64,000 nucleotides of DNA, taken from Drosophila pseudoobscura. Taxonomy: Eukaryota; Arthropoda; Insecta; Diptera; Drosophilidae. Below the pieces are notes generated by a model. It saw nothing but the letters and a program-made list of their open reading frames with translations. It was not told the origin of the DNA and did no database searches. Below, one piece after another: positions 23,349-35,491 of the stretch. The first letter of the stretch is position 1; each line of letters starts with the position of its first letter. The stretch is from the NCBI RefSeq assembly GCF_009870125.1, contig NC_046680.1, positions 5,580,001 through 5,644,000 on the forward strand. Direction: 5' to 3'. A program made the translations under genes and the position numbers.

Positions 23349-25290
23349 CTGTGTGGGTGTGGCGGCGGCGGAAGAGATAGACAGAGCAGAAGTAAGGTTA
23401 GGTTAATGATCCGATATTCAGCGTGTATACAGGTGTGGTACCTATCCGGGACTATATTCTACTTTATTAATATCGAACACTTTGTCTAGCTTATCACTGA
23501 TCTGAGTATTTTCCACTCATGAAAGGCCCCCTACTAACTTGCTGATAACGCGCGACACACGAGCCACACGTCTGCGTCTCGGTCTCCTCAGTTATATTCG
23601 GTCGTATTTATTTATACAATTTTTGCCGCGTTGTTCTGCTGCCCGGAGAAGAGACCGTACGGGGATGATTGCTTAAACCGGTTTGGTGCATTCACACTTT
23701 TTTTTGTGTTTGTTATTGCCCATTCTGTTATTATGGCTAATAGTTGCTTTTTCGGTGGCCGACGTGCGTTCGTTCCTCTAAAACTGCGCAGCAGCTACGC
23801 CTCCATCAAAAAGAACATACATACATATGTACATATGTATGTATATAGTATATTTATGTACATATGTGCGCGTGATTAGGTGCATAAATAATTGCTTAAA
23901 TCGTTTAATCATTTCTGTAAATGGAAACCACACGCTATCGCTAGACAACCTATTATCCGGCCTTCAATCAATGTCATTACTAAATGAACCGTTGCATTGA
24001 GGCATCTGCTTACATAACTCTCAGAACAAACGCACACATACACCCATACGTATATTAACATATAAGGAGATAAAATTCCCAGATAACATTAAGAATATCA
24101 CTTTTCACGAATTGAATTACAATTTACAAAGTTTTCCCACGCTTTTATCCTTTTGGGGCTGCCAACTTGCCACAGGATAATAGGATACGCATACATGTGA
24201 AGCATGTGAATTTTGAGTGTGTTGTGTGTGCAGCGCTCTCTCTTTTACGTACCTTGACTTGGCCCATTTTTTGCTTTTATGGCGTTTCTTCTTTTTCAGC
24301 AGGCTGCCTTAAGTTAATTAAAATTGCAAATTGCTGCAGTTGGCAAGAGAGACAAAAAATATACGCTCCTCAGGATATGGGGTAATAGCTCCAGCTATAA
24401 AATTGGACCGCGCCGTTGGAAAGCAAAACTCCAACTAAAACGCGACGGAGAACAAACGGAACACAAGTGGTGCTGCCGCTTTTTGTGTTGCTGCTGGCGT
24501 CGACGTTGGGGCCCGGTCGGTCCCCTTCCAACAACAAGAAATATGAAAACACGCCACACGCGCGCCTTTAAAGACGCCAACGCCGCCGTCGACGTCGCTG
24601 CTGATGTCAATTCTTAGCTTTAGTCTTTATCTAACAAATACCCTGTGATTTAGTTCAAAACTAGTCCTATTTTAATACACATTTCAATTTTTTTTTGTTT
24701 ATTATAAATTGGTCTTATCGGATAAACAAGACAAACGCCTACAGGCAAGAAGGTACATGTGTAGCTATCCCTTTCACTCTGCCTGAGCGTAGGGGCTTCC
24801 ATGGAAGTCTAGCCCCCTTTATTAAAGCGCAACGAATATTATTTCCACAGCTACGCCTCTGGAGCGCACGTACGCATGTTTTAATTTTCTCAGCTTTGCT
24901 CTTGTTTCTTCTGTCGATCAGTGGTCGATTAAAGATATCATTAATTCAAATTTTAAGGCGACGGACGGGCCTTCCTTCCATGTGCCAGAAACAATAACAA
25001 ATTCGCCATATAATTTTCTGTTGAATACGCTCTCTATATTTCTCTCTACCGCTCTCAATCTTGTGTGTGCTCACCATTTGGATGCCCTACAATCATGGTC
25101 GTGAGGCATACAGCATATTAGTTCGAAGAGTCCCTCGAAAAGCATTCAACAGATGTTTATTTAAACGAAATACAAATAATTTAATTATAGAATCTGCAAT
25201 GGTAAATTGAGAAAAATTCGAACGAATGACGTCAGCAGCAGTGTGGGACCTAAAACAGACCCAGACGACTGCAGCTCTCTGTCCCCAATG
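23349..25290. other. Region upstream of CG2811-like gene, no secure gene
   Basis: Should hold the missing first exon and promoter of the CG2811-like gene and the 3' UTR of the EGF-like gene (TTTATT at 25156-25161, AATAAA on minus). It includes ACATATGTA-type repeats at 23817-23868. I found no convincing coding segment. Confidence 0.5.
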
Positions 25291-26016
25291 TTAATAGTCT
25301 TTGGTGCAAATGCCATTATGGGCATAATGGTGGTGCTTGTGACGGCAGGCGCACATGTTGGGAGAGAAACAGTATGCATGGGGTCCACAGTCGCTGCAGA
25401 GGATTCACAGATGAGACTGGAGCGAAGATAAGGATCAATAACTTACTGCTGGCAGATGGGCGTACACTGCTGCCCGTGTAGTAGGGTGGTGCGGAGTTCA
25501 TAGCCCTGGGCACAAATGCATGATCCATCGTAGGAACAACGGCCGTGGGTGCATCGCCTGCAGAGGAAACAATTAGAGATCACCTTTATCCGGCTGGAAT
25601 TCAACTAACCCGTGGCAGGGGTCCAGAAGGCGTGCACCCCTGTGGCGACAACGACGCGAAAGTGCATCAAAGTAGTAGTGCCTGTCCTTCCGGCACACGC
25701 ATAGATCCGGGGCGGCACAGTACCCACCCGCCTCCCGACAGCCCGGCAGACACTCGGCAGCGCAGACCAGTCCGTCCGGATTGGCCCCCAGATACCGATC
25801 GGCACAAGGGCAGTCGCCATCCTCAAAACACACACCACCCAGACAGACAATGTTGCAGCGTCGCACACACTGCCTGGTGTTCACGATCAGCATCTCGTAG
25901 TCGGAGCACAGCGGCGGCGGCTCATTAATCTCCCAATAGCCATAATCGTAGTAGTAGTATCCTTGGACCAAGACGTGCTGGAGCGCCAGTTGAAGGAAGA
26001 CCGTCCGGCCGAGCAT
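25291..26016 (-). CDS. Secreted cysteine-rich EGF-like protein
   Basis: Small secreted protein of unknown role. Three exons, 25610-26016, 25447-25557 and 25291-25393, join in phase to give 206 residues. The start is the ATG at 26016; a signal peptide MLGRTVFLQLALQHVLVQG is followed by a Tyr-rich stretch. Next come cysteine-rich modules with EGF spacing: CNIVCLGGVCFEDGDCPC, CREAGGYCAAPDLCVC, CTHGRCSYDGSCICAQGY and CGPHAYCFSPNMCAC. This module type resembles the EGF/NIM repeats of nimrod-like haemocyte proteins, but the CCXGY NIM motif is not evident, so I do not assign it to that family. The last exon has a His-rich CRHKHHHYAHNGIC before the stop. No orthologue is named. Confidence 0.78.
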
Positions 26017-27217
26017 CTTTGACAATTGCAAATGATCTCCTCCATGGCGCGGGTAATGAGAGTGAAAGTGATTTCCGTAGGCGGCGCAATTTGTGTACGG
26101 AATCCATTAGTCCCGTTATTGAGGCGGTCACGATCGCCATATGTACACATTACGTCAATGATGCAATGGACAACTGATAACCGCTCGGCCGGAGAGCCTC
26201 TCAATCTGAATTACAACAAAACCATTTGCATGCAAACGAAGCCAACAGACGCTAACACCGCATTACTCATCGCAGCAGCTGCTGCTGGGAGCACGGAGAG
26301 CGGTGGCGCGGAGAGAACGCGAGAGACAGATCCAACTCCGACATGTATGCACACCCAGCGAGCGCTAGAGATAGAGAGGGAGACCCAATGAGAGCGCAAT
26401 TCTGGAATGTCTGGATTCCACACTCTGGCTGGCTCAGTGGCGTCTCCGCTCTCACCCCCACCCCCACCGCATGCCCTGCAACTGGGGACCCCGGCTCCGA
26501 CATCGACTCCAACTCCAACTGTAGCTGCAGCTGGTTTGAATGCGCCCCATTCATTCAGTCTTTTGGGGTCTGAGAGCAGTGTTGGCCTCCCAGTCCCGAT
26601 CGGGCAACGGCAACGATAAAGACAAAGTTAGCGGCTCAACAGAGACGGCGACGCCTGCGTGAACGGAAGTTCAAAGTGTGGCACAAAGTTGCAAAATCGA
26701 AGGCAATCGGTGATCAGAGTGCGAACTCGGATTCGTATCGCGAGTGGCGGATTGGTGAACAATAAAAGTGCAAACGCATCAGACTTCTCTATTTTTTGTG
26801 ACTTTTCTTCTCCACCCATCGACGAACGAACCGCTTCAATTGCAATTATAAATTGAATGCTTGATTCTCGCTCTTTCCCACTCGCCCCCTCCTTCATTCT
26901 CATAGTGCTTGCGTGTGCGTGTGTGCCTTGTGTATGGGGTGAATAACATAAAACAGACAACGGGCGAAAGCATAAAATAAACAATACCATTTCGGGCGGT
27001 CAGCTGGGAGGAAGTTCTGGCCCCAGCGCTGCTGGTGGTGGCACAGCGGCAGCGGTGGTGGTGGGTGTGGGTGTGGGCCTGTGGGATGTGCCCGTTGTGG
27101 AAGTGCGTGCTCGCGCAAAGCTAATGCTTAGAGTCTATTATGTATCCGGCAAGTGCTGACGCGTTCTGACTTCGCCACCGGACAATCTCTGAACTCTGAG
27201 AATTCGAATCATCAAAA
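26017..27217. other. Divergent intergenic region between EGF-like and LHFPL genes
   Basis: About 1.2 kb that must serve as 5' flank for two genes transcribed away from each other. It is GC-richer than other gaps and has short GT and CCCCCA repeats. Open frames here show no domain. Confidence 0.5.
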
Positions 27218-27995
27218 ATGTGTTACGTTATCATCACAAGCGGCAGTCTAGTCTGGTTCCTCTGCACCCTGGTTGCTGACATGCTCATAGCGGCGGCACT
27301 GGTCACGCCCAGGTGGCTGATTGGTCCCGTCCAGCCCGTGGATGAGCTCTCCTCCGTTTCCAGCCAGCGTCAGTCCTCCGTGGGCATCTACACCCGCTGT
27401 AAGGTGATGCACCAGGTGGGCTACCACTGCGGACGTTTCGACCTAGATGGACTGGCCACAGACAGCAGCGTCTATCCCAGCGAGTGGAAGGCGGCCATGT
27501 TCTTCATTTCACTGGGATTCGCCCTGCTATCGGTCACGGTTCTACTCACTTTGCTCACCTGCTGCCGTCAGTCGGCATTCGGCAAGAGTATCCACAACAT
27601 GACCGCCTGCGCTCAGGTGGTGTCAGGTAAAGACATGCTCCAGAAGCTATATCGAGACGATAGTTTTTAAGCTTTCATTCCAGGAATCAGTGTTATGTTG
27701 GCCCTCTTCCTCCATCCCCTGGGCTGGCGGGCCACTCGCGTCCAGCGGCTGTGTGGTCCGGAGGCAGAACCTTTCTATCCAGCCGACTGCAGTATAGGTA
27801 CTATATTGGAGACTCCGCATATGCGTAGCAAAAATTAACCCATTCCCCCTAGGAATCTCATTTTACTGCGGCGTTATCGGCATACTCCTCACATTCGCTG
27901 CCGCTGGCATCAGCTTAAAGGCGGAGTCCTCCAACATGCGCACGCGCGTTCGTCGACGCGTCGAAGAGGGCAGCAAGCTGGTCTGCATTCCATAG
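27218..27995 (+). CDS. CG3770: LHFPL-family tetraspan membrane protein
   Basis: Four-pass membrane protein of the lipoma HMGIC fusion partner-like family; vertebrate members act as auxiliary subunits of channels such as the hair-cell mechanotransducer or GABA-A receptors. Three exons, 27218-27626, 27684-27797 and 27853-27995, give 221 residues. Membrane segments are at about residues 8-30 (SLVWFLCTLVADMLIAAALV), 88-112 (MFFISLGFALLSVTVLLTLL), 137-152 (GISVMLALFLHPLGW) and 175-195 (ISFYCGVIGILLTFAAAGI). The first extracellular loop has the family-like PRWLIGP and a cysteine pair (YTRCK, YHCGRF). AATAAA at 28083-28088 follows. Its 3' end converges on the DNAJC21 homologue. The fly gene name comes from gene order and family. 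Confidence 0.9.
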
Positions 27996-28082
27996 CTGTA
28001 GCTGCCCCAGAAAACTGAGAACTTTCATTAAGCGGGAATACTTAACATCATTTTCGAATTTACTGTAACTTTTTTTAGCATA

Positions 28083-28088
28083 AATAAA
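28083..28088 (+). terminator. Polyadenylation signal of LHFPL gene
   Basis: AATAAA about 90 bases after the stop codon and about 65 bases from the stop codon of the converging DNAJC21 homologue. Confidence 0.7.
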
Positions 28089-28151
28089 CCTCTAACATTT
28101 CTACAATATAGTGTACAATATCTGCCGAAGTGCCATGCTCCCCAACTGCTT

Positions 28152-29857
28152 CTATTTGTTGCGTTTGCCCTTGGCTTTGCCTGGCGGTTTGCCTACAACA
28201 TCCGGCTGGGCCTTTGGGATGTAGACGCCGTGGTTTGTCTTCTTCAGATGAGCAAACAGTTTGTTCTTCGAGTCAAATACGAGGCGACAGGTGACGCAAG
28301 TGTGCTGGGACTTTGTCGGATCGGCGTCGGGATCTTCTCGCTCCTCACTGTTGACTACGATTGCTGGTGTAACTTTGACTTCCCTTGGTGGATCGGACAC
28401 TTGATCAGAAGACTTTCCCTTGTTGGTCGCAGACTTTTTGCTTTTGCTCTTCTTGGTTGACTTTTTTCCTTTGCTCCAGTCGTCTTCAGATTCGCTTTTG
28501 GGTTGGTTAAGCTGAATATGATCATCGGAGACATCGCTGTCCTCTTCTTGCTGTTGCTTTGCCACAGCTTTCTTTGACTTTTTGTTCTTCTTGTTGCGTT
28601 TGATCGCCGCGGACTCTTCTTCACTAAGCGCCTCTTCCACTTGGGAGTCCCCCAGATTATCGCTTAGATGTATTTCATCCAGTGTCTCTTCGACATCATT
28701 GAGACTATCTTCGGGAGAGGCATCATTGAAGGCCTCCTCCTCGGCCTCCATCTCCTGGCGCAGACGTTCCACATTGTCTCGGTGCTTTTTGCTCTCCTCG
28801 TGATTGGCTCGCGCCTTGGCATTTTTGAATGATTTGTTGCAGGCAACACAGTACAGGTCGTCCACATATTCCAGTTCATACTCGGTTTCCTCGGCATCCA
28901 AATTGTCGTCGCTATCTGCCTCAGAGCAGTCGCTATCTTCATCTTCTTCATCCGTGTAGTCGTCTGAGTCGCTGCCGTAAGCCTGTTCCAGTTGCCTTAG
29001 CTGCTCTTCGTAGCCCTCGTTAAAGACTTTGTTCTCCTTGGCGGCGGCTAGCTCCTCTTTGCGTTTTCGCAACTGCTCACGTCGCTTCTCCTCCTGCTTC
29101 AGGCGATTGGCCTCGGCTCGCTCCTCCAGTACACGTCTATAGGCCGCAACGCGGCGATCCCGCTTGCGCACAAAGCTAACCAAATTACGAATCTGAACAG
29201 AAAAAACTTGTATAAAACTGGAATTTCTCGAGAAACGTTGGGATTCGTTACCTCTTCGTTGCGCTCCTTGCGGGCACCTTGAACAATCTTTTTCATTTCT
29301 TTTTCTACCTTGCGGAGGATGAAACGTTCCTTGATCTCCCTCACATCGTACGGGCACAGCCATTCGTATGTTTTTTTGGTGGTATAGGCCGTCCAGTAGG
29401 CATAGAACGGGCCCACCACTTCCTCATAGTTGCTCTCCGAATTGCCGAAAGCCGGTGCGCAGCCCAACTCGTCATCGCTCTCCATGAATTCGATGTCCTC
29501 GGAGGCAATCTGGACGAACACATCGGCATAGACTTTGTAGAAACCCTTCGCATCATCGCCATACCCTTTGTAGCAGGAGCTGGTGAAGTATGGGAACACA
29601 TCCAGGCAGTTTTCCGAATACTCGGAATTCTTTCCCCGCAGAATCTGCTCACGGTGGTTGTCATACCAGGAGCGTTCCTGCGCGTCCGAGAGCACCTCAT
29701 AAGCCTGTTGGATTAGTTGAAATTTCTCCTTGGCCTCAGCCAAACTTTCTGGATTCTTGTCGGGATGCCATCGAAGCGCTAGTTTGCGATATGCTGTTTT
29801 GATGTCGCCATCGTTGGCGTCTCGTTGCAGCCCGAGCTCCTCGTAGTAGCAGCGCAT
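28152..29857 (-). CDS. CG2790: DNAJC21 homologue (J-domain and zinc-finger protein)
   Basis: Homologue of human DNAJC21 and yeast Jjj1, a cytosolic/nuclear J-protein needed late in 60S ribosomal subunit maturation. Two exons, 29252-29857 and 28152-29192, give 548 residues. The J domain is at residues 1-70 with YYEELGLQRDANDGDIKTAY and the HPD triad inside LALRWHPDKNPE. A U1-type C2H2 finger (CVACNKSFKNAKARANHEES, then KKHRDN) lies in the middle after a long acidic stretch. A second finger (HTCVTCRLVFDSKNKLFAHL) is near the C-terminus, followed by a basic tail GKAKGKRNK. Glu- and Lys-rich segments between them are probably coiled or disordered. Both signature zinc fingers are complete. Its promoter carries the CGGTATATTT array. 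Confidence 0.94.
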
Positions 29858-29970
29858 CTTGCCAAAGGTTATTACGACTCTTTAGGTTGTTCAAAACCTT
29901 AAGACCACGTTTACAATTTAGAAACAGCGCATTTTCGTAGTTAGACGAAATTAGATTTCTTATTTATATG

Positions 29971-30045
29971 TATATACCGTCCGACCCTCAGAAATATACC
30001 GTCTCATTTAAAAAATATACCGTAAATATACTGACGAATTGAAGT
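29971..30045 (-). promoter_or_regulatory. DNAJC21-homologue promoter: CGGTATATTT array
   Basis: Four elements reading (A)TATACCG on the plus strand, so CGGTATAT toward the gene, 115-190 bases before the start codon. The spacing includes CCGACCCTCAGAAATATACC, shared almost exactly with the RpL19 promoter. Confidence 0.7.
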
Positions 30046-30200
30046 TCTATTATACATTTTCCTCGATTTTGATCTTCCGTCGAATATAACTAGCTATATA
30101 GATCTCTCAGCTTTGCCCACATAATTTTATCCGATTAATGAATTAATCTACTAAATGACTGGCTTATTTTAAGGACTCCTCTTTTTTGTATTGTGTCTAA
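30046..30200. repeat. Repeat copy A upstream of the DNAJC21 promoter
   Basis: About 150 bases closely matching 54872-55028, upstream of RpL19. Shared blocks include CCTCGATTTTGAT, TTCCGTC, GCCCACATAATT, TATCCGATTAAT, GACTGGCTTATTTTAAG and TTGTGTCTAAAA-type ends, in the same order and orientation. It directly extends the promoter array on the distal side. Confidence 0.75.
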
Positions 30201-31760
30201 AATTACTCACCGACTCATTTTTTCGTTGCATGTGTAAACAGCTGTTGCTCATGAATGCGTTACATCTAAGTGCTGCAAAACGATGCGATAAACAAACATT
30301 ATAATAAATAAATTGCATACTTTTCAGCTTGAACAGCTAAGTTTTCATTTCAAAAATAATTTTCAAAATTCTGGCAGTCATTAAGTTGAAATCATAGAAA
30401 GTCCATACATTTTTTAAACTTACAACGGAAACCTACTGTGTACTCTGCTGCCACTGCGCTGCGCATTCCTTCATTAGCTTTTTTTCTTCGGCGGCAACGG
30501 ACGCTCCTTTTCTCTGTTGCCGCACAGCATTCGTTCGCACGCTTTTCTCGCTACCACCACAAATATACATACAATACATAACCGTTTATACATATAATAG
30601 AAATAAGAAGAGGAGAAGATAACTAAGAACATACCAATACATAAATCATATAGAAAAGTTTAATAAGAAAGAATTTCGAGTGAAAAAGTACATATATACT
30701 CAGTAGAAACCGCAGTGGTTTTTTCTCTTTGGAAGTATTCTGCTTTTTTAAATATAATTTGCCGAGAATATTTACAAATAATTTGCATGAAATGAACATC
30801 TTGACTCAACCATTGCCAATCAACAATAACAATTCACATAAAGTGCCAAAATAACGTTAAACATTTCAGTCTGCAGCAAGTGATGGGGGGGAGGGGGAGA
30901 ACGGAGAGAAATAGCTTGACATAAAAATTCACAGTTACGTCGGATTTACAACCCGTCGTCAGCCGAGCAAGCTGATTTCGGCGGGGGAGGTTGCCAAAGC
31001 ACACAGACTACCCACACAAACACACGCACGCATACAGCTACTCCAGCGCACAGCACGAAGCGAGGAGTGGAGTCGCAGTCGGAGTCCTTGAAGCACCGTT
31101 AAGCAATAGAGGAGGCCAGGAAGCATCTCAGCTCACAAACCACCCCAAATACCGTGGCCCAAACCGTTGGGTGCGTCGTTATTCGGCCTGAACGTGAAAA
31201 AAAGACCCGCCAACAAAAAAATAAACAAGCGAAGCGTCGAGCTGTCTGTCTGTGTGAAAGTACATACATATGTGAATGCGTATAGATTTACCGTTGGTCT
31301 GCCTTTCATCTCGCGTGTTGGTGTGTGTTTTTCTGTGTGCCGCCATAAAAACAGACGTAAAAGGAAGGAAGGAAGGATATTATGAGGCGGCAGACAAAGA
31401 TAGCCGCATTTGCGAATAAGGTAATTTCGCATAAAATTCCAACACACTTACATTTGTACATACGTACATATGTATGTATGTATGTATATAGGAAGCATGG
31501 GAATCGCAAAAACTATTGAAATGTGACCCTGCCCTTACTGGAATCCGGGCGGGCTTTTGTGCTGTCATAAATGGATTTTCTTATCAGCCCAAAGTGGTCC
31601 CAGGAGGCCGCTCGGCCTCTATTGTTGCAACCAAATTGCATTTGAAACAGAGCACACCCTAATGGCCTCTCCGCACGCTCTCTCTCTCTCTCTCTGCCGT
31701 TTCAGTTATATCAGCAGCAACAACAGTCCGTCCAATTTTGTTAAGATAGAAGCTAGCACT
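30201..31760. other. 5' region of the 1076-residue gene
   Basis: AT-rich sequence between the repeat and the first coding exon of the plus-strand gene. It includes AAGG repeats near 31362-31376, TATGTATG repeats near 31461-31492 and a CT run at 31679-31696 just before the coding start. It likely holds 5' UTR exons. No coding sequence was recognised. Confidence 0.5.
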
Positions 31761-34700
31761 ATGTTTGGATCCAAGCTGCGCTCCTGGATGGAGACGCACA
31801 TCGTGCGTCCGCGGAAGAAGGGCAGCAAGCACAAGCAGGCGGCCGCAGAGGCTTCGCACAGTAGCGGTATCACCACTGGGAATGGCAAGAAGGCGGGCAC
31901 ACTGCCTCCACAGGGCAGCAACCTTACCAGCCCCGTGCTGACAAGTAGCGGAAGCCACAGCATCGCCAGCCCAGTGCGGAGGCGCGAGGTATCGCCCATA
32001 CAGTGCCATGTAAGTCGTTTTTTGTTCCTTTTTTGTATGAACGTACCTGATCCGAAGCTCTCTAAATTGTATAGCCTCCCAGTCGTCGGTATGGATGGCA
32101 GTCACCAGATGAAGATTCATACGTCATAACATCGCCAAAATCGGACAATCTGCTGTATGCCCCACAATGCTACCAACCACTTCAGCAGCAACAGCACCAC
32201 ACCCATCACCTGAGCGTGCCCAACTGCAAGGATATCTCCTGTGCAGAGAAGTCGCCCAGCAAAGTGAACTGTTCCTCTTCGTCCATTTCGTCGCTTTCCT
32301 GGTCCACCGGATCTAAGGAGCCCTCGTCGGGCAAGCAAACAACATTCAAAGAGCATCAGCCCAATGGGGAGTACCACATTCCACCCGAAGAGGAAGATGA
32401 GGTGGAGTACGAGGAGGTGGGAGCGCTACTGTTGCGCCCCCAGCCTCCTATAACGGACTACCAGCGTCCGCAGTCGGAGAACTTGGCCGACATGCGTATG
32501 ATCTACGAGAAGGAGAGCAAACCAAACTCCAATCATGTCCGCTATGGCCGCCTGCTGCCCTCGAAGCTAGCTCCTGCTCAACTGGGAGAGGCTGCGGACG
32601 GCCTGACCACTGCTCCACCCATTCCTCCGGCTGCTTCCTCTGCATCCGCTGGTTCGAGGATTCGTACACCACGGGGAGTGCAGCGCACTAATTTCATGCC
32701 CGGACCACGTCCGCATAGCCTGCCATCGCCAGAGAGCGCCTACTCCACGGGTTACTCCACAGATGGCACCTCTCCATGCGCCGCCAGCAACTACAATCCC
32801 CCCGAGTACTATATAAACATGCGCTCGGGTACCCACTACTTTCCCAAGAGCATCAACTCGCTGGCCATCGAGGCGCAGCGCTACAAGTTCGGCTTGAATC
32901 GCATCGAGGAGATGTCACCTATGGACCCCTTGCCTAAGAGCAACTTCGCCAATGCCATTCACGGCCTGGAGTCGTCGCCCAATCCCCTGGCACTTCGTCA
33001 GCAGCCAAAGTTATTTGAATGTGAGTGTAAAATGTTAGGTTTTGGTCAGATCCGATGTTGGAGAGCTCCCCCTTTGAAACGAGACCCACCCAACAACAAA
33101 CTGAGCAATTAACCCATTTAGAGTCTCGGCTCAACTCAAGTGACATCGCCTTCACATGACGGCCATTTCCCATCCCCAATTGCAGCTCCCTCGCCGAGAC
33201 AGCGCTGTCGCATAAGGACCAATCCCTGGTACAACACGGCCGAGCATTTGCCACCCTCCTCCTCGGCGCCTACGCGTCTAGAGCTGGATGCCACGAGCAC
33301 CACCTCCACCACATCGTCGGGCATTAAGTCGGGCAATGAGCTGGAAGTTCCGGCTGCCAAAACAACAGCAAAAACAGAAACGGTAAAGGGATCAGCATAT
33401 GCAACCACCACCAGCTGCAAAGGCACTCCCAGAAAGTCAGCTAGAGTGGGTGTGGAGGGTGGTGTTGCACCTGGTGGAGTTGCTTACGAGTCCTCGGAGG
33501 GCTCTTCGTCGTCGACTGAAGTGGAAAATCTGCATGCCCCACACACCATAAAGCGGCGCCACTTGGAGCACGTGGAGACGACAACAACTTCGGCCCCGGT
33601 GGCTGCTGGCGGTGGAGCTGGAGTAACCACCACCTCCTTTATGCTCAGCGATGATGAGGCCACACTCAACGAGATGATTGGCAAGTTTGACGAGAGCTAC
33701 ATCTACGAGAAGGAGACCGACATACTCAGGTGAGTCGCAGTCCCAGTTTCAGTCCTCCTTTTAGTATTTTTTGTCCATTAAATTCCTTACCTTACCTTAC
33801 CCTTTGTCCTGCAGCAGCGACTCTGATCCCACAGATGACTGTGCCTCGGAGCTGGACACCGGACAGGATGCTGGCGATGAGTGTGACACGGATGAGTTGC
33901 TGGACATCGACTTTATTGACACCTCATCCATGCAGGAGGTGGTCCTCGACCGCCAAGATCTGGCCCGTAATCTGGGAAGCTGCCAGTACTACTTCAATGA
34001 GCCCATCAGTCCCTTGATCAAGCGCAAGTCCTCGACCCGCTCCCGCCGGAAGAGCGGTCAGGAGTCAGCTGATGGTTCGCAGCAGCGACGGCGTAAGCGC
34101 TTTCTCAAGACGCGCAAGAAGAGCTGTGAGAACCGCGAAAAGCTTCCGGCATCTCCTCTGCGTGAGCCTCGTGGTTCCCGTAGTGTGGGTGGAACGCCAG
34201 TCTGTCTGCGTCGTAAGCTGCTAGGCCCCAAGGAGAGGTATGATGGTCAAGTTACAGAACGGCTTGTATATTATTTTAAATATGCTTCTTTGATTGTCAG
34301 GATCTATAAGACGTCGCCGCTCTCGAATCGCTCCAATTCGATGATCTTTGGCAGCATCACTGAGAAGACCTCGCTGACCATTGCCGAGAGCGAGAAGGCG
34401 CTGCTTAAGGCTGACTTAGAGGCTGACATCAAGTACAAGCAGCTCATCATGGAGGCCGAACAAATGCTGGAATCAATGAGAAACAGCTTGCAGAGGTGTG
34501 TAACGTCTACAGATTCTAGGGGATTGGATACTAACCAATCAAACATTTATAGTATACCCCGGGACACACCCGTCGCCAGTCCGAGGCGCGTGAATCCCTT
34601 GGCCAATAAGCGCGTGGAAATGCTCAAGCACAGCGAGGTAGACTCGAAGAAGCAGCCGGCGCTACCGGCAACTCCTCCGTCGGAGCACGAACTAGCCGCC

Positions 34701-35491
34701 GCCATCAATAAACGTATCGAGATGCTGAAGTTTGCAGAGAATTCTGCGGCGTCGTCGCCACCCAATAGTCCCAAGCCCGGCCGCTGCAGTCCCCGGAAGA
34801 CTCATCTCACCAACTTCATGAACCAGAATGCTCCGCCCGAGCTGCCTCCGCGCAAAATAAACGGCAACCCACCCATTGCTCCGCTCTCACCGCAGCTGCA
34901 GTTAAATGGGAGGCGGCTCCAGGAGAGTCCCTTGGGCAAGCGACGCATGATGACGGTGACGTCGACGACTACGACGACAGTGTTCAGCTTCAATGACGAT
35001 GACTCGGAGTTGGAGTGCATTGCTGTGGAGGATGTGGGCAATATCAACTCGGAGGAGGAGCCACAGTTGGCACCGCAGAGCAATAATAACAATTTCTATT
35101 GTCCACATAGTGAGCCGCTGAAGCGAAAGGTCTACAAGGGCAGCTCTTCCTTTGAGCGCATCAAGAAGAACTTTGACTTGGAGCTAGGTAAGTGCTTTGC
35201 ATATGTCCTGCCCTTCTGCTATGATTCATCCTTCTACTGATTAAAACTACAGACATAAGCGGACGTAGCAAGTCGAACGAACGCTCGCAATCAAAGTTGT
35301 CGACTTCCGTGTCGGCCAAGAGCTCAATGCATGATGTGACCGGTAATGAGGCGAAGGCCCAGGCAATAGGTGGCGGAGGCGGAGGCGGAGGCAGTAACCG
35401 CAAACAGCAGTTAATACTGAGCACCATTGTGGATCTGAAGCGAAGTCTGGAGCATCAGAGCCATCAACTGAGCGGCCTGAACTGTGACTAG
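31761..35491 (+). CDS. Large Ser/Pro-rich protein of unknown function
   Basis: I do not recognise this protein. Seven exons fit in phase: 31761-32009, 32075-33020, 33186-33729, 33815-34237, 34301-34495, 34553-35187 and 35253-35491, for 1076 residues. The start MFGSKLRSWMETHIVRPRKK is basic; an in-frame ATG at 31661 could extend it by 33 residues. Most of it is low-complexity (Ser, Pro, Thr, Glu), so probably disordered. More ordered-looking blocks are GTHYFPKSINSLAIEAQRYK (about 350-380), an acidic DECDTDELLDIDFIDTSS block with QDLARNLGSCQYYFNEPISP, and a likely helix LTIAESEKALLKADLEADIK leading to MEAEQMLESM. Pro-rich PPELPPRKING could bind SH3 domains. A C-terminal GGGGGGG run precedes LILSTIVDLKRSLEHQ. 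No membrane segment or signal peptide. An intracellular scaffold is possible but unproven. Confidence 0.85.

Noticed and set aside
28582-29802. Several frames antisense to the DNAJC21 homologue
   Set aside because: Shadows of the acidic, Glu/Asp-rich coding sequence.
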